This document shows positions 39,562 to 49,047 of a stretch of DNA of 59,639 nt, one piece after another. A model generated the notes under the pieces. The model worked only from the letters and a program-made list of their open reading frames with translations, ran no database searches and was not told the origin of the DNA. The DNA comes from Prochlorococcus sp. AG-363-A03 (GTDB lineage: Bacteria; Cyanobacteriota; Cyanobacteriia; PCC-6307; Cyanobiaceae). The stretch lies in assembly GCA_003280445.1 (NCBI GenBank), contig QCEW01000006.1, forward strand, positions 1 to 59,639, read 5' to 3'. How positions within the stretch are numbered: position 1 is the stretch's first letter; every line of letters begins with the position of its first letter. A program made the position numbers and the translations under genes.

Positions 39562-40254
39562 TTAATATTCAATTCCTTCTTGTGCTTTTACTCCCTGCTC
39601 TCTAAAGGGATGGTGGATTAATTTCATTTCTGTAACAAGATCAGCTGAATCGATTAATTTTTCTGAAGCCCCTCTTCCAGTTAAGACTACATGTGTAAGT
39701 TCGGGGCGCAAGTTTATGCCATTTATAATTTCATCTTCATCTATATATCCAAGTTTTATTGCAACAATGATCTCGTCTAATATTATAAGTTTATAATTTG
39801 GGTCTTTAATATAAGAAACCGCTTTTCTCCAACTTGAATTAACTAAATTTATATCTTTATTTCTATCTTGTGTTTCCCATGTGAAACCTTCTCCAAATGC
39901 ATGAAACTTTAATTTTTCATCAAATACTCTCAACGCTAACGACTCTCCTGGTTCCCATCCCCCTTTGATAAATTGAATTATTGCAACTTTGTGGTTATGA
40001 CCAATTGTTCTTAATCCCATCCCAATAGCTGCTGTGGTTTTCCCTTTACCTTGGCCGGTATTGATTATTATTAGACCTTTTTCTTTATTTCTTTCTTTTA
40101 ATCTTTGTGTTTGAACTTCTTTCCTTCTTTTCATCCTTTCTCGATATCTTTCTTCGCTAATATTTGGTATTAAATTACCACCCATTCCTATTTTTTCGGC
40201 ACGCTTATCTAGTTTATTTAGTCTTGAGTCTTCATTGGGAATATTATTTTTCAT
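39562..40254 (-). CDS. cobO: Cob(I)alamin adenosyltransferase, CobO type
   Basis: CobO adenosylates the corrin cobalt in coenzyme B12 synthesis. The 230 residues carry the P-loop NTGQGKGKTTAAIGMGLRTIGH, IIQFIKGGWEPGES, LIILDEI and VLTGRGASEKLIDSADLVTEM. A 60-residue basic N-terminal extension precedes the P-loop, as is common in cyanobacteria. It lies between a tyrosine recombinase and pyrH on the minus strand. Confidence 0.95.
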   Translation of the reverse strand: MKNNIPNEDSRLNKLDKRAEKIGMGGNLIPNISEERYRERMKRRKEVQTQRLKERNKEKGLIIINTGQGKGKTTAAIGMGLRTIGHNHKVAIIQFIKGGWEPGESLALRVFDEKLKFHAFGEGFTWETQDRNKDINLVNSSWRKAVSYIKDPNYKLIILDEIIVAIKLGYIDEDEIINGINLRPELTHVVLTGRGASEKLIDSADLVTEMKLIHHPFREQGVKAQEGIEY

Positions 40255-40284
40255 TTCCTTAGCTTAAATTTTATGAGTTAATAA

Positions 40285-40331
40285 AAGAATAATTTATAGA
40301 AATGATATGGACACAAATATTAATTATTCTT
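40285..40331. repeat. 10-bp inverted repeat in the integrase-cobO gap
   Basis: AAGAATAATT (40285-40294) and AATTATTCTT (40322-40331) are separated by 27 bases, just past the recombinase stop. Read on the minus strand, the second arm runs on into TTTTATT, so a weak terminator is possible. The arms are nearly all A and T and a chance origin is quite possible. Confidence 0.3.
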
Positions 40332-40335
40332 CTTG

Positions 40336-41496
40336 TTAACATTTTAATCTAGATAAAGCACTATCAACAGCAATTTGCTGATCTCTTCTTGTTATCCAGT
40401 GATGATAAGTTTTTGTGTGTATTGAAACTGAGTGTCCCATCATTTTTGCAGCTACAGTATTTGGTAATCCTATTAAGATTGTTCTAACTGCCCATGCATG
40501 TCTTAAATCATATGGGGTAAAAGATATTTTGTATCTTCTAAATTGTTCAGATACTCTTCTTCCAATATGTTGAAGAGTTGTCTCTTTTAAATCTGTTTTT
40601 ATATCTGGGAGTAAATTTGAAGTATCAGTTATTTTGTCTAGCTCAAATAAATCAACCCATTCAGGATGAAATGGCCAAACTTGATGCTCTCCTGTTTTTG
40701 TATTTGGGAAAACCCGAAGTATTTTATCTCCACTTTTTTTTAAACAAGACAAGTCACTAAAAAAAACTTCATGGTTTCTAAGTCCATAGGTTGCCATTAA
40801 CCCGAACACAAATCTCCATTTTGGATTTGGTATTAATTGAAAGCTATTAATAATTTCTTCATCACTAGGTAATTCTCTGAAATTAGATTCGTGAATTCCA
40901 TAACCACTTTGAAGTTGTTTCCAGTTTTCAGGTAGCTTTAATTTAAGGTGTCTAGCTAAAGCACTTAAAGCAATTCCACATTGTTGTCTGCTCCTTGAAT
41001 TTTCTTTGTAACTTAAAAGGATTTTCACAAGAAGCTCCTCGTTTAATTTAAGAGTAGATTTATGACTAACTCCAATTAATCTGTTTAAATATGGCTTGTA
41101 AGCAGACTGCCAAGTACTGATCATTCCTCCTGGTGATTTGCTCCTAGATGTATCAGAAAAAAATTGCCTTTTGAAGCTTTCTATTTCTTGAATTATTACT
41201 TTTTTATTAGCTTTTGTTGACGAGACGGTTTTTTCTTTAATCCAATTAGACCAGCAAAATTGATTCTTTTTAAGTTGATAATCAATTAACTCTATAGCTT
41301 TTCTAGCTTCTTCTAGACCGTTTATGTTGTATGCAAGTTTAAGACTTATTCTTTGAACCTTAGAAATATTATGAGATTTCTTATCTGGCAAAGAACCGCG
41401 AATGTTTAAAACTTTTCCCCTTTTCTCAATTCTTAGATTAATTCCCTTTGATTCAAGGTCTTGGTTGATATCTAGTAACTTTTGATTCTCGTCCAT
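40336..41496 (-). CDS. Tyrosine recombinase (phage-integrase family)
   Basis: The 386 residues have an N-terminal arm-like domain (GINLRIEKRGKVLNIRGSLP), a core-binding domain and a C-terminal catalytic domain. Catalytic residues are Arg in TYGLRNHEV, a probable Lys in NTKTGEHQVW, PYDLRHAWAV, MMGHSVSIHTKTYHHW with the last His and the nucleophile Tyr. The first His of the usual HxxR box is Tyr here. No tRNA, att-like direct repeat or cargo gene is beside it, and codon use is like that of its neighbours, so it looks domesticated and not part of a mobile island. Confidence 0.85.
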   Translation of the reverse strand: MDENQKLLDINQDLESKGINLRIEKRGKVLNIRGSLPDKKSHNISKVQRISLKLAYNINGLEEARKAIELIDYQLKKNQFCWSNWIKEKTVSSTKANKKVIIQEIESFKRQFFSDTSRSKSPGGMISTWQSAYKPYLNRLIGVSHKSTLKLNEELLVKILLSYKENSRSRQQCGIALSALARHLKLKLPENWKQLQSGYGIHESNFRELPSDEEIINSFQLIPNPKWRFVFGLMATYGLRNHEVFFSDLSCLKKSGDKILRVFPNTKTGEHQVWPFHPEWVDLFELDKITDTSNLLPDIKTDLKETTLQHIGRRVSEQFRRYKISFTPYDLRHAWAVRTILIGLPNTVAAKMMGHSVSIHTKTYHHWITRRDQQIAVDSALSRLKC

Positions 41497-41567
41497 GATC
41501 CTGTAAATTTAGCTAGCTTTACTTTGATAAGGGTTTGTATAACCTTTTATAAGGAGTTTTTTCTAAA

Positions 41568-42743
41568 ATGGCTCGGGTTGGTGTCCTCTTATTAAATCTC
41601 GGAGGTCCTGAGAGGATTAAGGACGTTGGACCATTTTTGTATAATTTATTTTCTGATCCAGAGATAATTCGTTTACCAGTTCGTGCTTTTCAAAAACCTT
41701 TGGCTTGGCTTATAAGCTTATTAAGAAGTAGTAAATCACAGGAGGCCTATAGATCGATCGGAGGAGGATCACCTCTACGTCGTATTACCGAGCAGCAGGC
41801 AAGAGAGCTCCAAAGTTATCTTAGAAATATAGGAATAGACGCTACGACATATGTTGCGATGAGGTATTGGCATCCATTTACTGAGTCAGCCGTAGCGGAT
41901 ATGAAGGCTGACGGTGTTAGCGAAGTTGTTGTTTTACCTCTTTATCCCCATTTTTCTATAAGTACCAGTGGATCTAGTTTTAGAGAATTGAAAAGATTAA
42001 AAGATGCTGACTCTGAGTTTGCAGAATTGTCAATTCGTTGTATTCGTAGTTGGTTTGATCATCCAGCATATGTTTCTTCAATGGCTGAATTAATACAGAG
42101 ACAAATCTTAGATTGTGATTTACCAGAAGAGGCCCACGTTTTTTTTACTGCACATGGTGTTCCTAAAAGCTATGTAGAAGAAGCTGGTGATCCTTATCAA
42201 GATCAAATACAGAACTGTTCCCTTTTGATTATTGACCAGCTTGAAACTTCACTTGGATTCAGTAATTCATTTTCACTTGCTTATCAAAGCAGAGTGGGGC
42301 CAGAAGAGTGGCTAAAACCATACACCGAAGAAGTATTAGAAAAATTAGGAAAATCCGGCATTAAGGAACTTGTCGTGGTACCAATAAGTTTTGTGAGTGA
42401 GCATATTGAAACTCTTCAAGAGATTGATATTGAGTACAAAGAAATTGCTCAGAAAAAAGGAATTGTTAATTTTAAAAGAGTTCCAGCTCTTGATACCTAT
42501 CCGTTGTTTATTGAAGGATTGGCAGATCTAGTTTCTTCTTGCTTAAACGGCAAGGGGATTAGTTTAGAGGAGGCATCAAAATTGCCAGAAAGAGTAAAAC
42601 TTTATCCCCAAGAGAAATGGCAGTGGGGTTGGAATAACAGCTCTGAAGTTTGGAATGGAAGAGTTGCGATGATTGTTTTTCTTTATTTTTTGATGGAATT
42701 AATAATTGGGGGCGGACCTTTACATCAAATAGGTTTGCTGTAA
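41568..42743 (+). CDS. hemH: Ferrochelatase with C-terminal chlorophyll-binding-like helix
   Basis: HemH inserts Fe(II) into protoporphyrin IX. The 391 residues start [13 protein letters not shown], include [33 protein letters not shown] with the metal-binding His, and [18 protein letters not shown] tail from about residue 345 contains [18 protein letters not shown], the CAB/HLIP type motif fused to cyanobacterial and plastid ferrochelatases, thought to tie heme production to chlorophyll level at the thylakoid. It diverges from the recombinase gene. Confidence 0.96.
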   Translation: MARVGVLLLNLGGPERIKDVGPFLYNLFSDPEIIRLPVRAFQKPLAWLISLLRSSKSQEAYRSIGGGSPLRRITEQQARELQSYLRNIGIDATTYVAMRYWHPFTESAVADMKADGVSEVVVLPLYPHFSISTSGSSFRELKRLKDADSEFAELSIRCIRSWFDHPAYVSSMAELIQRQILDCDLPEEAHVFFTAHGVPKSYVEEAGDPYQDQIQNCSLLIIDQLETSLGFSNSFSLAYQSRVGPEEWLKPYTEEVLEKLGKSGIKELVVVPISFVSEHIETLQEIDIEYKEIAQKKGIVNFKRVPALDTYPLFIEGLADLVSSCLNGKGISLEEASKLPERVKLYPQEKWQWGWNNSSEVWNGRVAMIVFLYFLMELIIGGGPLHQIGLL

Positions 42744-42889
42744 AGAATTAAAATAACTATTTGTAATTAATTAATTTGATAATCAACTGAATATTAAAAC
42801 TTCGAGAACTTAATTAAATCTTTGCTTAATTTGGTTTAATTGAAATTATGCATACTAAGATTTATTGTTAGTTTAGATTTTCTTCTGCC

Positions 42890-44653
42890 GTGACCCTGAC
42901 TTCTAAGCCTAATCAAATAGGAGATTCAGGAACACAAACTCAATATGAGATGTCAGGAGCTGATGCCTTGATGGATTCTCTTCGTAGGCATGGGGTAGAT
43001 ACTATTTTTGGTTATCCTGGCGGAGCAATACTCCCAATATATGATGCGGTTTTTAAAGCAGAGCAAGAGGGGTGGTTAAAACATATTCTTGTTCGACATG
43101 AACAAGGTGGAACTCATGCAGCAGATGGTTTTGCTAGAGCGACTGGGAAAGTAGGTGTTTGTTTTGGTACATCAGGTCCTGGAGCTACGAATCTAGTTAC
43201 AGGAATAGCCACCGCTCAGATGGATTCTGTTCCTCTTGTCGTCATAACAGGACAAGTACCTAGACCTGCTATTGGTACTGATGCTTTTCAAGAAACAGAT
43301 ATTTTTGGGATAACACTTCCAATTGTTAAACATTCATGGGTCGTAAGAGATCCCTCTGAAATTGCAAAAGTTGTAGCTCAAGCTTTTCTTATTGCCTCAT
43401 CGGGTAGACCAGGGCCTGTTTTGATTGACATACCAAAAGATGTTGGACAAGAGATGTTTAAATATCTTCCTGTAGAGCCAGGTTCAATAAAGCCACAAGG
43501 TTTTGAACTTCCATTCGCGCCAGAACATAAAGCTATAAGTGCAGCCTTAGATTTAATTGAAAATGCTGAGCAACCACTCCTTTACGTTGGCGGGGGTGTT
43601 ATTTCTTCGGGGGCACATGAAACTCTGGCCGCGATTGCCAATAAATATCAAATACCCGTAACAACAACTTTGATGGGAAAAGGCGCCTTTGACGAACGTG
43701 AGCCTTTATCAGTTGGTATGCTTGGTATGCATGGAACAGCTTATGCCAATTTTGCTGTAACTGAATGTGATTTGTTGATTGCCATTGGAGCAAGATTTGA
43801 TGACAGAGTTACAGGTAAATTAGATACTTTTGCATCTAAAGCAAAAGTTATTCATTTTGAGATTGATCCGGCTGAAATCAATAAAAATAGAGTAGTTGAA
43901 GTTTCAGTATTAGGTGATGTTGGAATTAGCCTTGTTAAATTATTAGATCTCAGTAACCAAAGGAAAATAAATCCAAAAACTTCTAATTGGCTTGACAAAA
44001 TTAAAAACTGGAAAAATAATTTTCCTTTAGTGACTCCCCCTAAGGAAGGAGAAATTTATCCACAGGAAGTATTAATTGCGTTGAGAGATTTAGCTCATGA
44101 TGCGTATATTACAACTGATGTTGGACAACATCAGATGTGGGCAGCTCAATATTTGTTGAATGGTCCAAGACAATGGATTAGTAGTGCTGGACTTGGAACA
44201 ATGGGTTTTGGAATGCCTGCTGCAATGGGAGTCAAAGTTGCTTTACCTAAGGAGCAAGTAATTTGTATCGCCGGTGATGCAAGTATTCTCATGAATATTC
44301 AGGAGCTCGGAACTATTGCTCAATACAATTTGAATTTAAAAGTAATTATTATCAATAACCATTGGCAAGGGATGGTTAGGCAATGGCAAGAGAGTTTTTA
44401 TGATGAACGATATTCGGCCTCTAATATGTCTGTTGGGGAACCGGACTTTATTTCTCTATCTAAGGCTTTTGGGATTGAGGGCATTGTGATTTCAGAAAGA
44501 GAAAACCTAATCCCTGGGCTTCAGAGAGCATTGGCGAATGAAGGACCAGTTCTTGTTAACGTCAATGTAAGGAAAGGTGAAAATTGTTACCCTATGGTGC
44601 CACCTGGAAAAAGTAATGCTCAAATGGTTGGTATACCTGAGAATAAGAGATAA
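42890..44653 (+). CDS. ilvB: Acetolactate synthase, large subunit
   Basis: This ThDP enzyme starts branched-chain amino-acid synthesis. The 587 residues from a GTG start show GGAILPIYDA, the catalytic Glu region RHEQGGTHAADGFARATGKVGVC, GPGATNLVTGIA, and the ThDP motif CIAGDASILMNIQELGT running to IINNHWQGMVRQWQ. A 30-residue N-terminal extension precedes the core. The regulatory small subunit ilvN is not in the window. Confidence 0.96.
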   Translation: MTLTSKPNQIGDSGTQTQYEMSGADALMDSLRRHGVDTIFGYPGGAILPIYDAVFKAEQEGWLKHILVRHEQGGTHAADGFARATGKVGVCFGTSGPGATNLVTGIATAQMDSVPLVVITGQVPRPAIGTDAFQETDIFGITLPIVKHSWVVRDPSEIAKVVAQAFLIASSGRPGPVLIDIPKDVGQEMFKYLPVEPGSIKPQGFELPFAPEHKAISAALDLIENAEQPLLYVGGGVISSGAHETLAAIANKYQIPVTTTLMGKGAFDEREPLSVGMLGMHGTAYANFAVTECDLLIAIGARFDDRVTGKLDTFASKAKVIHFEIDPAEINKNRVVEVSVLGDVGISLVKLLDLSNQRKINPKTSNWLDKIKNWKNNFPLVTPPKEGEIYPQEVLIALRDLAHDAYITTDVGQHQMWAAQYLLNGPRQWISSAGLGTMGFGMPAAMGVKVALPKEQVICIAGDASILMNIQELGTIAQYNLNLKVIIINNHWQGMVRQWQESFYDERYSASNMSVGEPDFISLSKAFGIEGIVISERENLIPGLQRALANEGPVLVNVNVRKGENCYPMVPPGKSNAQMVGIPENKR

Positions 44654-44666
44654 TTTAAACTTTGTT

Positions 44667-45014
44667 ATGAAAAAATTTTTTACAAACATTTTAATATTAT
44701 TAATTTCTTTTTTTTGTTTCTATTCGGAAGTTGAAGCAGCTGAAATTTTGCAAGTTACTAGCTCGTCTGTTTTGCTGATCGGAGATCATAATCGTACCTA
44801 TACTGTGAAATTAGCATGTACTGAAATCAGGCCTGATTTAGAAGAAAAATCTCTTAATTGGCTTAAAAAACAACTACCAAGACATACAAGAGTAAATTTA
44901 AAACCTAAAGGATCAGTCGATGGTGTCCTGGTTGCAAAAGTTATTCCTTTTGATAGTAATATTGATATAAATGAGAAATATATAAAGGAAGGTTTAGCAA
45001 CAAATAAATGCTAA
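44667..45014 (+). CDS. Small exported protein with staphylococcal-nuclease-like fold
   Basis: I chose ATG at 44667 (115 residues), because frames upstream overlap ilvB. It has a clear signal peptide (MKKFFTNILILLISFFCFYS, cleavage near VEAAE). The mature part (ILQVTSSSVLLIGDHNRTYTVKLACTEI and a C-terminal NEKYIKEGLATNKC) resembles a shortened thermonuclease fold. The catalytic Arg/Glu set of true nucleases is not evident, so a nuclease role is doubtful. It may act in the periplasm or lumen. Confidence 0.65.
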   Translation: MKKFFTNILILLISFFCFYSEVEAAEILQVTSSSVLLIGDHNRTYTVKLACTEIRPDLEEKSLNWLKKQLPRHTRVNLKPKGSVDGVLVAKVIPFDSNIDINEKYIKEGLATNKC

Positions 45015-45043
45015 TTTAAATGTGAAATTCTATTCTTCTATGG

Positions 45044-45877
45044 CTATGAATATATACAGCTCCATTGTCTTAAATTAGTTTTATCTCTTCTATAAGAATT
45101 AAATAGATCTGGATTTGAATATGTGCAAATTCTATTTAAATTGATTTGATGTTTTTTTATGCCTTCTTTAAATAACTGTAAGATGGCAGCAGCTTGTATA
45201 TCAATTAGTATTTTATTAGGATTAGAATCTTTTTTGAATAGAGGAATAATTTCTTCTTCTTTAAATTCATTTATACATAAACTTTTTTCCATAAAGCTTT
45301 TCCCTGTAAGTTGAATGATTAAATCTTCAACATCTTTTTTCTCAACTTGATATTTATCTCCTTTAATAGAGGGACCTATGGCAATAATTAAATCATTTTT
45401 CTTAGAACCAATGTCTTCTAATCTTTTTAATGTCTTTGATATAATTTCCTTCTTAATACCTTTTAATCCAGAATGACAAGCTGCGATATTTCTTGTCTTT
45501 ATATCAGCAATAAGTATAGGAATGCAATCTGCTGTGTATATCCACAAACTTTGATATTTCTCTTTCGTTATTAATGCATCCGCAATTTTAGGCTTTAAAT
45601 TTAATATATTATTTACTTGAATTACCTTGTCGCTATGTATTTGCTTAGCATAATTAATATTAGATGATACATTTAGTTGGTTTTGTAGATCTACAGGCTT
45701 ATTTTTATTAGATCTTTTCGTAAAAAAGGCATGTATAAAATTATTTTCTCGAAATAGATCACATTCAAAAAAATTAATTTCATTATGAGTTAATAACCTC
45801 ATCCTTTTATAATTCTCTTTTTGAGACGTTAAATCTATTTGAACTGAGTTGTCAGTGAAAATTTTAACTTTCTCCAA
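45044..45877 (-). CDS. Laccase-domain (YfiH/YlmD, polyphenol oxidase family) protein
   Basis: The 277 residues contain QIHSDKVIQV, YTADCIPILIAD and CHSGLKGIKKEII, the Cys/His metal and active-site residues of the DUF152/laccase-domain family, and a final YSYRRDKTNLRQW-like end (NSYRRDKTNLRQW). Members have purine nucleosidase or peptidoglycan-linked activity in other bacteria. Its start overlaps the Tab2 gene by 14 bases, indicating coupling. The His normally followed by AGWRG is here followed by SGLKG, a mild divergence. Confidence 0.88.
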   Translation of the reverse strand: MEKVKIFTDNSVQIDLTSQKENYKRMRLLTHNEINFFECDLFRENNFIHAFFTKRSNKNKPVDLQNQLNVSSNINYAKQIHSDKVIQVNNILNLKPKIADALITKEKYQSLWIYTADCIPILIADIKTRNIAACHSGLKGIKKEIISKTLKRLEDIGSKKNDLIIAIGPSIKGDKYQVEKKDVEDLIIQLTGKSFMEKSLCINEFKEEEIIPLFKKDSNPNKILIDIQAAAILQLFKEGIKKHQINLNRICTYSNPDLFNSYRRDKTNLRQWSCIYS

Positions 45878-46820
45878 TATCCTTTAGCATCCAAAATCCA
45901 TCTAGAGAATTTTCTTCAGGACTTTTTTGAACTGAAATAAATTGAAGTCCATCTGCATATAGTTTTGTATTTAAAAAATTATTTTCAATAGCTTTTTTTG
46001 CTTCTTCTTCGACATCAGTTACTAACCATCTATCAGCTTGGCCTGCTTCTAAGATTATCTGTGTACCTTCTATTGAAAGCTTGGCCGGTTCAAGTCCCCC
46101 GAGCCACGCTGCAAGTGCTAAGGATCTATTTGGACTAAACAGCCTAATACCTGGAATGGAAATATTTTGATCAATTGAATCTTTTATAGGAATTAAATTG
46201 GAAAACTCTATTTCCCATTCGTCAGCCTCTCTAAGTGTATTTAGGGATAAGGAAGCAAAACTCCAGGAATCACCTCTTACTTCCTCAGGTAAGGGGATAG
46301 CTTGATTTGTAATTGGGTTTGAGGGAGGAGCAAGGTTGACTCCTGTATATCCTTTTTGATGAGGATAAAAACTCCTTTCTCTATCAATAAGCCACTCCAA
46401 TAATGAATATGTTCTTCTGCTTGAAATAAGTTCAATTCCTATTTGATCTGCTGCACGTTTTATCATTGTTTTCATAGAAGAACGCCAACAACGAATAACC
46501 GAAGGCTTATCCCAACCTTGTGAATAAGCTTCATTAATAGCTTCGTCTAGTGCATTTTTTAACCAAATAGAATTAACACTTGATGCTGGACATATCTTTT
46601 CCCATTTAAATGTTTTTGTATCTTTGAAATTATTTGTAGATGTGATTAACAATTCCCATCTTTTTTTTCCATTTTCATCAATTATTGGCCGGGAATAAAA
46701 GTCTATTTCCCAGTCTGTTTTTTTTAAATCAGATTTTTTTGAAGTAATCACAATTTTTCTTTCTTCAATATTAAAGTTATGAGGATAAGTTGATTTCTTC
46801 CTTTTCCTTTTGAGGATCAA
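45864..46820 (-). CDS. Tab2/Atab2-like RNA-binding protein
   Basis: The 318 residues match the DUF1092/Tab2 family: WEIDFYSRPIIDENGKKRWELLI at the start, IGIELISSRRTYSLLEWLIDRER, and a final ANLG-like DRWLVTDV and QKSPEENSLDGFWMLKDIGE. Plant and algal relatives bind psaB mRNA and promote photosystem I translation, so a similar role is inferred. The start is uncertain: ATG at 46820 overlaps the S1 gene by 44 bases, while GTG at 46751 would leave a 25-base gap and fits the family better. Confidence 0.85.
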   Translation of the reverse strand: MILKRKRKKSTYPHNFNIEERKIVITSKKSDLKKTDWEIDFYSRPIIDENGKKRWELLITSTNNFKDTKTFKWEKICPASSVNSIWLKNALDEAINEAYSQGWDKPSVIRCWRSSMKTMIKRAADQIGIELISSRRTYSLLEWLIDRERSFYPHQKGYTGVNLAPPSNPITNQAIPLPEEVRGDSWSFASLSLNTLREADEWEIEFSNLIPIKDSIDQNISIPGIRLFSPNRSLALAAWLGGLEPAKLSIEGTQIILEAGQADRWLVTDVEEEAKKAIENNFLNTKLYADGLQFISVQKSPEENSLDGFWMLKDIGES

Positions 46821-48072
46821 CTTTTTCTTTATTCAAACTATTTCGAGCTTTTATTGCTCGCTCATCCGCCTCTCCCATAACTTTTGCTTTATCAGTAATA
46901 ATTTCTCCTGGAGGGCCCTCTAAAAGAGCTGTATTTAATCCAATTCGTCCCCTGGAAGGATCTAAATCAGTTATCAAAGCTTTGATGGACTCGCCCGTTT
47001 GAAAGACTTCTCTAAGGCTTCTCATACTTCCATTGGTTACCACTGAATGATGCAACAATCCACTGATGCCCTTCAAATCTACAAAAAAACCATAAGGCTT
47101 TATTGCTAAGACTTCACCCTCGATTAATTGTCCGATTTCTAATTCAGAAAATCTTGAGGCAATTGCAGCTTTCTTTTCGGAGAGAACAAGTTTTCGTCTA
47201 TCTGGATTTACCTCTAAAAAAGCTGTATTAATTGTCTTTGAAACAAGAGATTGATGATTCTCTCCATCTTCAAGTTGAGATCTAGGAATAAAACCTCTTA
47301 AACCTTCGAAGTCGCAAGTAACACCGCCTCGGTTAAAACCATTTATTTTTACTTGAATAACTTTTCCTTCTTTTGCAAGACCTTGCACTTTGTCCCAGCT
47401 TTTTCTTAGCTCTAAAGCCCTACAACTGATTGTTACCATCCCATCTGCATTTTGTTCTCTAGTAACGAGAACTTCTACTTGTAATCCTTTTGGGAAACGT
47501 TCTTTTAAATTTGTAATCACACCTAGACCACATTCATTCTTAGGCATGAATCCAGGAGCTTTTCCACCTATATCTACGTAAATACCATCACTTTCAACCG
47601 CAATAACTGAACCTTTTGCAATTTCTCCTGTTGTACCGATTGGTTGATTCTCCTCTAGGGCCGCTAGAAATTCGTCTTCATCAAAATCAAATTCATCAAC
47701 AGTTCTGCTTTTTGGTTCAAATAGATTTTGATTATCAAAAGATTCAATATTTTTTTTAGGTTCAGAATTATTTTCTGATCTCAGAAGATCCTCCATGGTA
47801 GTTGCTTGAAAACTATCGGCTGAATCTTCCTGGATTAATTTTTGCTGTTCAGGTGCTTTATTTAATTTAGAAATTTCTTTTTTGGCTAGAACTTTTTCAT
47901 CAAATCTTTTATCTTTAGTCTGTTCAGAGAAATCTTTCTCAGATGATTCTTCATTGTTTATTTCTAACTCAGTCTTTCGACTGATATGCATAACCTGCAA
48001 TGGCTTGCGCGGTGCATTTATTGCCTGCCTTGGGGGAGTAGCTTTTTTAGGCTGAGGATCTGACCCGGCCAT
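46777..48072 (-). CDS. S1-domain RNA-binding protein (ribosomal protein S1 paralogue)
   Basis: I chose ATG at 48072 (MAGSDPQPKKATPP, 431 residues), which has an AAGG ribosome site; an in-frame start at 48174 would run into the creatininase promoter. A long charged, low-complexity N-terminus (to about 150) is followed by three S1 domains (KGSVIAVESDGIYVDIGGKAPGF; KVIQVKINGFNRGGVTCDF; EGEVLAIKPYGFFVDLKG). It resembles the second S1 (Rps1B or Nbp1) of cyanobacteria. It is followed by the Tab2 homologue, linking two translation-related genes. Confidence 0.87.
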   Translation of the reverse strand: MAGSDPQPKKATPPRQAINAPRKPLQVMHISRKTELEINNEESSEKDFSEQTKDKRFDEKVLAKKEISKLNKAPEQQKLIQEDSADSFQATTMEDLLRSENNSEPKKNIESFDNQNLFEPKSRTVDEFDFDEDEFLAALEENQPIGTTGEIAKGSVIAVESDGIYVDIGGKAPGFMPKNECGLGVITNLKERFPKGLQVEVLVTREQNADGMVTISCRALELRKSWDKVQGLAKEGKVIQVKINGFNRGGVTCDFEGLRGFIPRSQLEDGENHQSLVSKTINTAFLEVNPDRRKLVLSEKKAAIASRFSELEIGQLIEGEVLAIKPYGFFVDLKGISGLLHHSVVTNGSMRSLREVFQTGESIKALITDLDPSRGRIGLNTALLEGPPGEIITDKAKVMGEADERAIKARNSLNKEKVDPQKEKEEINLSS

Positions 48073-48174
48073 AATACCCTTGGTAATAAGTGAAACATTC
48101 TTACAGTCAAGGGTAAGTTGTTTTTTAATTATTAGGAGATTTCTATCATTTTTCAAACTCGTCGATTTGAGCAT

Positions 48175-48951
48175 TTGACCTGGCCTGAGGCCTCTAAAGC
48201 CGCTTCAGAGAAAGGATCTACATTGGTTTGGCCCTTTGGCGCATGTGAACAACATGGGCCTCATTTACCTTTAATTACTGATACTTTTTTTGCGGAAAAT
48301 ATTCTAATCAAAACTCTTGAAAGGTTGCCAGAAAATATGCCGATATGGATGATGCCATCTCAATCAATTGGGTTCTCTCCCGAGCATCAAGCTTTTCCAG
48401 GGACTTTGTCCTTATCAGCTGATGTTTTGCTTGCAATTATTACTGATGTTGGCCAGCAAATAGCGTCTATGGGATTTAATAGATTAGTTTTTTTTAACGC
48501 GCATGGTGGGCAAATTGGCCTGCTCCAAGCGGTTTCAAGGCAACTGAGAATTCAATGCCCTTCGCTAGCTGTATTGCCTTGCTTCCTGTGGAGTGGTGTC
48601 CCAGGATTGGATCAGCTTTTACCCGAAAAAGAGGTTGAGGAAGGGCTTCATGCTGCACTAGCGGAAACAAGTCTTATGTTGCACATGGCTGGAGATTTGG
48701 TTCGAAATGATTCTTACTTGGATCAAAAGGATGTAGATCAAGAAATAGTTACTATTCCTAAAGGTTGGAGCCTAGAAGGTGCCTCACCATGTGCTTGGCT
48801 TACAGAAGATTTGAGCTCTTCTGGAATTATTGGCGATGCAAGTTCTTCAAATCCTGTATTGGGTGCCGCTTTGAAAAATGCACTAATAGATCATTGGAAG
48901 TCCCTATTCGCAAGCCTTTTGAACAGTGATTGGCCTCCAATCATGTCTTAA
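48175..48951 (+). CDS. Creatininase-family amidohydrolase
   Basis: The 258 residues show the metal-binding FGACEQHGPHLPLITDTFFAE, EHQAFPGTLSLS, FNAHGGQIGLLQ and a late AALAETSLMLHM. This is a DUF/creatininase fold as in creatinine and riboflavin-related (MftE) hydrolases. The start is unusual. TTG at 48175 is the first standard start, but upstream codons from 48148 read IFQTRRFEHL and fit the family N-terminus, with AGGAG at 48134-48138 in front of ATC/ATT. A non-standard start is therefore likely. Substrate unknown. Confidence 0.85.
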   Translation: MTWPEASKAASEKGSTLVWPFGACEQHGPHLPLITDTFFAENILIKTLERLPENMPIWMMPSQSIGFSPEHQAFPGTLSLSADVLLAIITDVGQQIASMGFNRLVFFNAHGGQIGLLQAVSRQLRIQCPSLAVLPCFLWSGVPGLDQLLPEKEVEEGLHAALAETSLMLHMAGDLVRNDSYLDQKDVDQEIVTIPKGWSLEGASPCAWLTEDLSSSGIIGDASSSNPVLGAALKNALIDHWKSLFASLLNSDWPPIMS

Positions 48952-49047
48952 ATACCTGTTTCTTGCAGTTAAGTTGTGGTAACTGAACTACCATTTTGCG
49001 TTTAATTCTGTAAGATCACTCAGATTGACAAATTTTCTAATAGATCT

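Noticed and set aside
40336..41496. Recombinase as evidence of a genomic island or prophage
   Set aside because: Both flanks are core genes in normal order, with no tRNA, direct repeats, cargo or odd composition.
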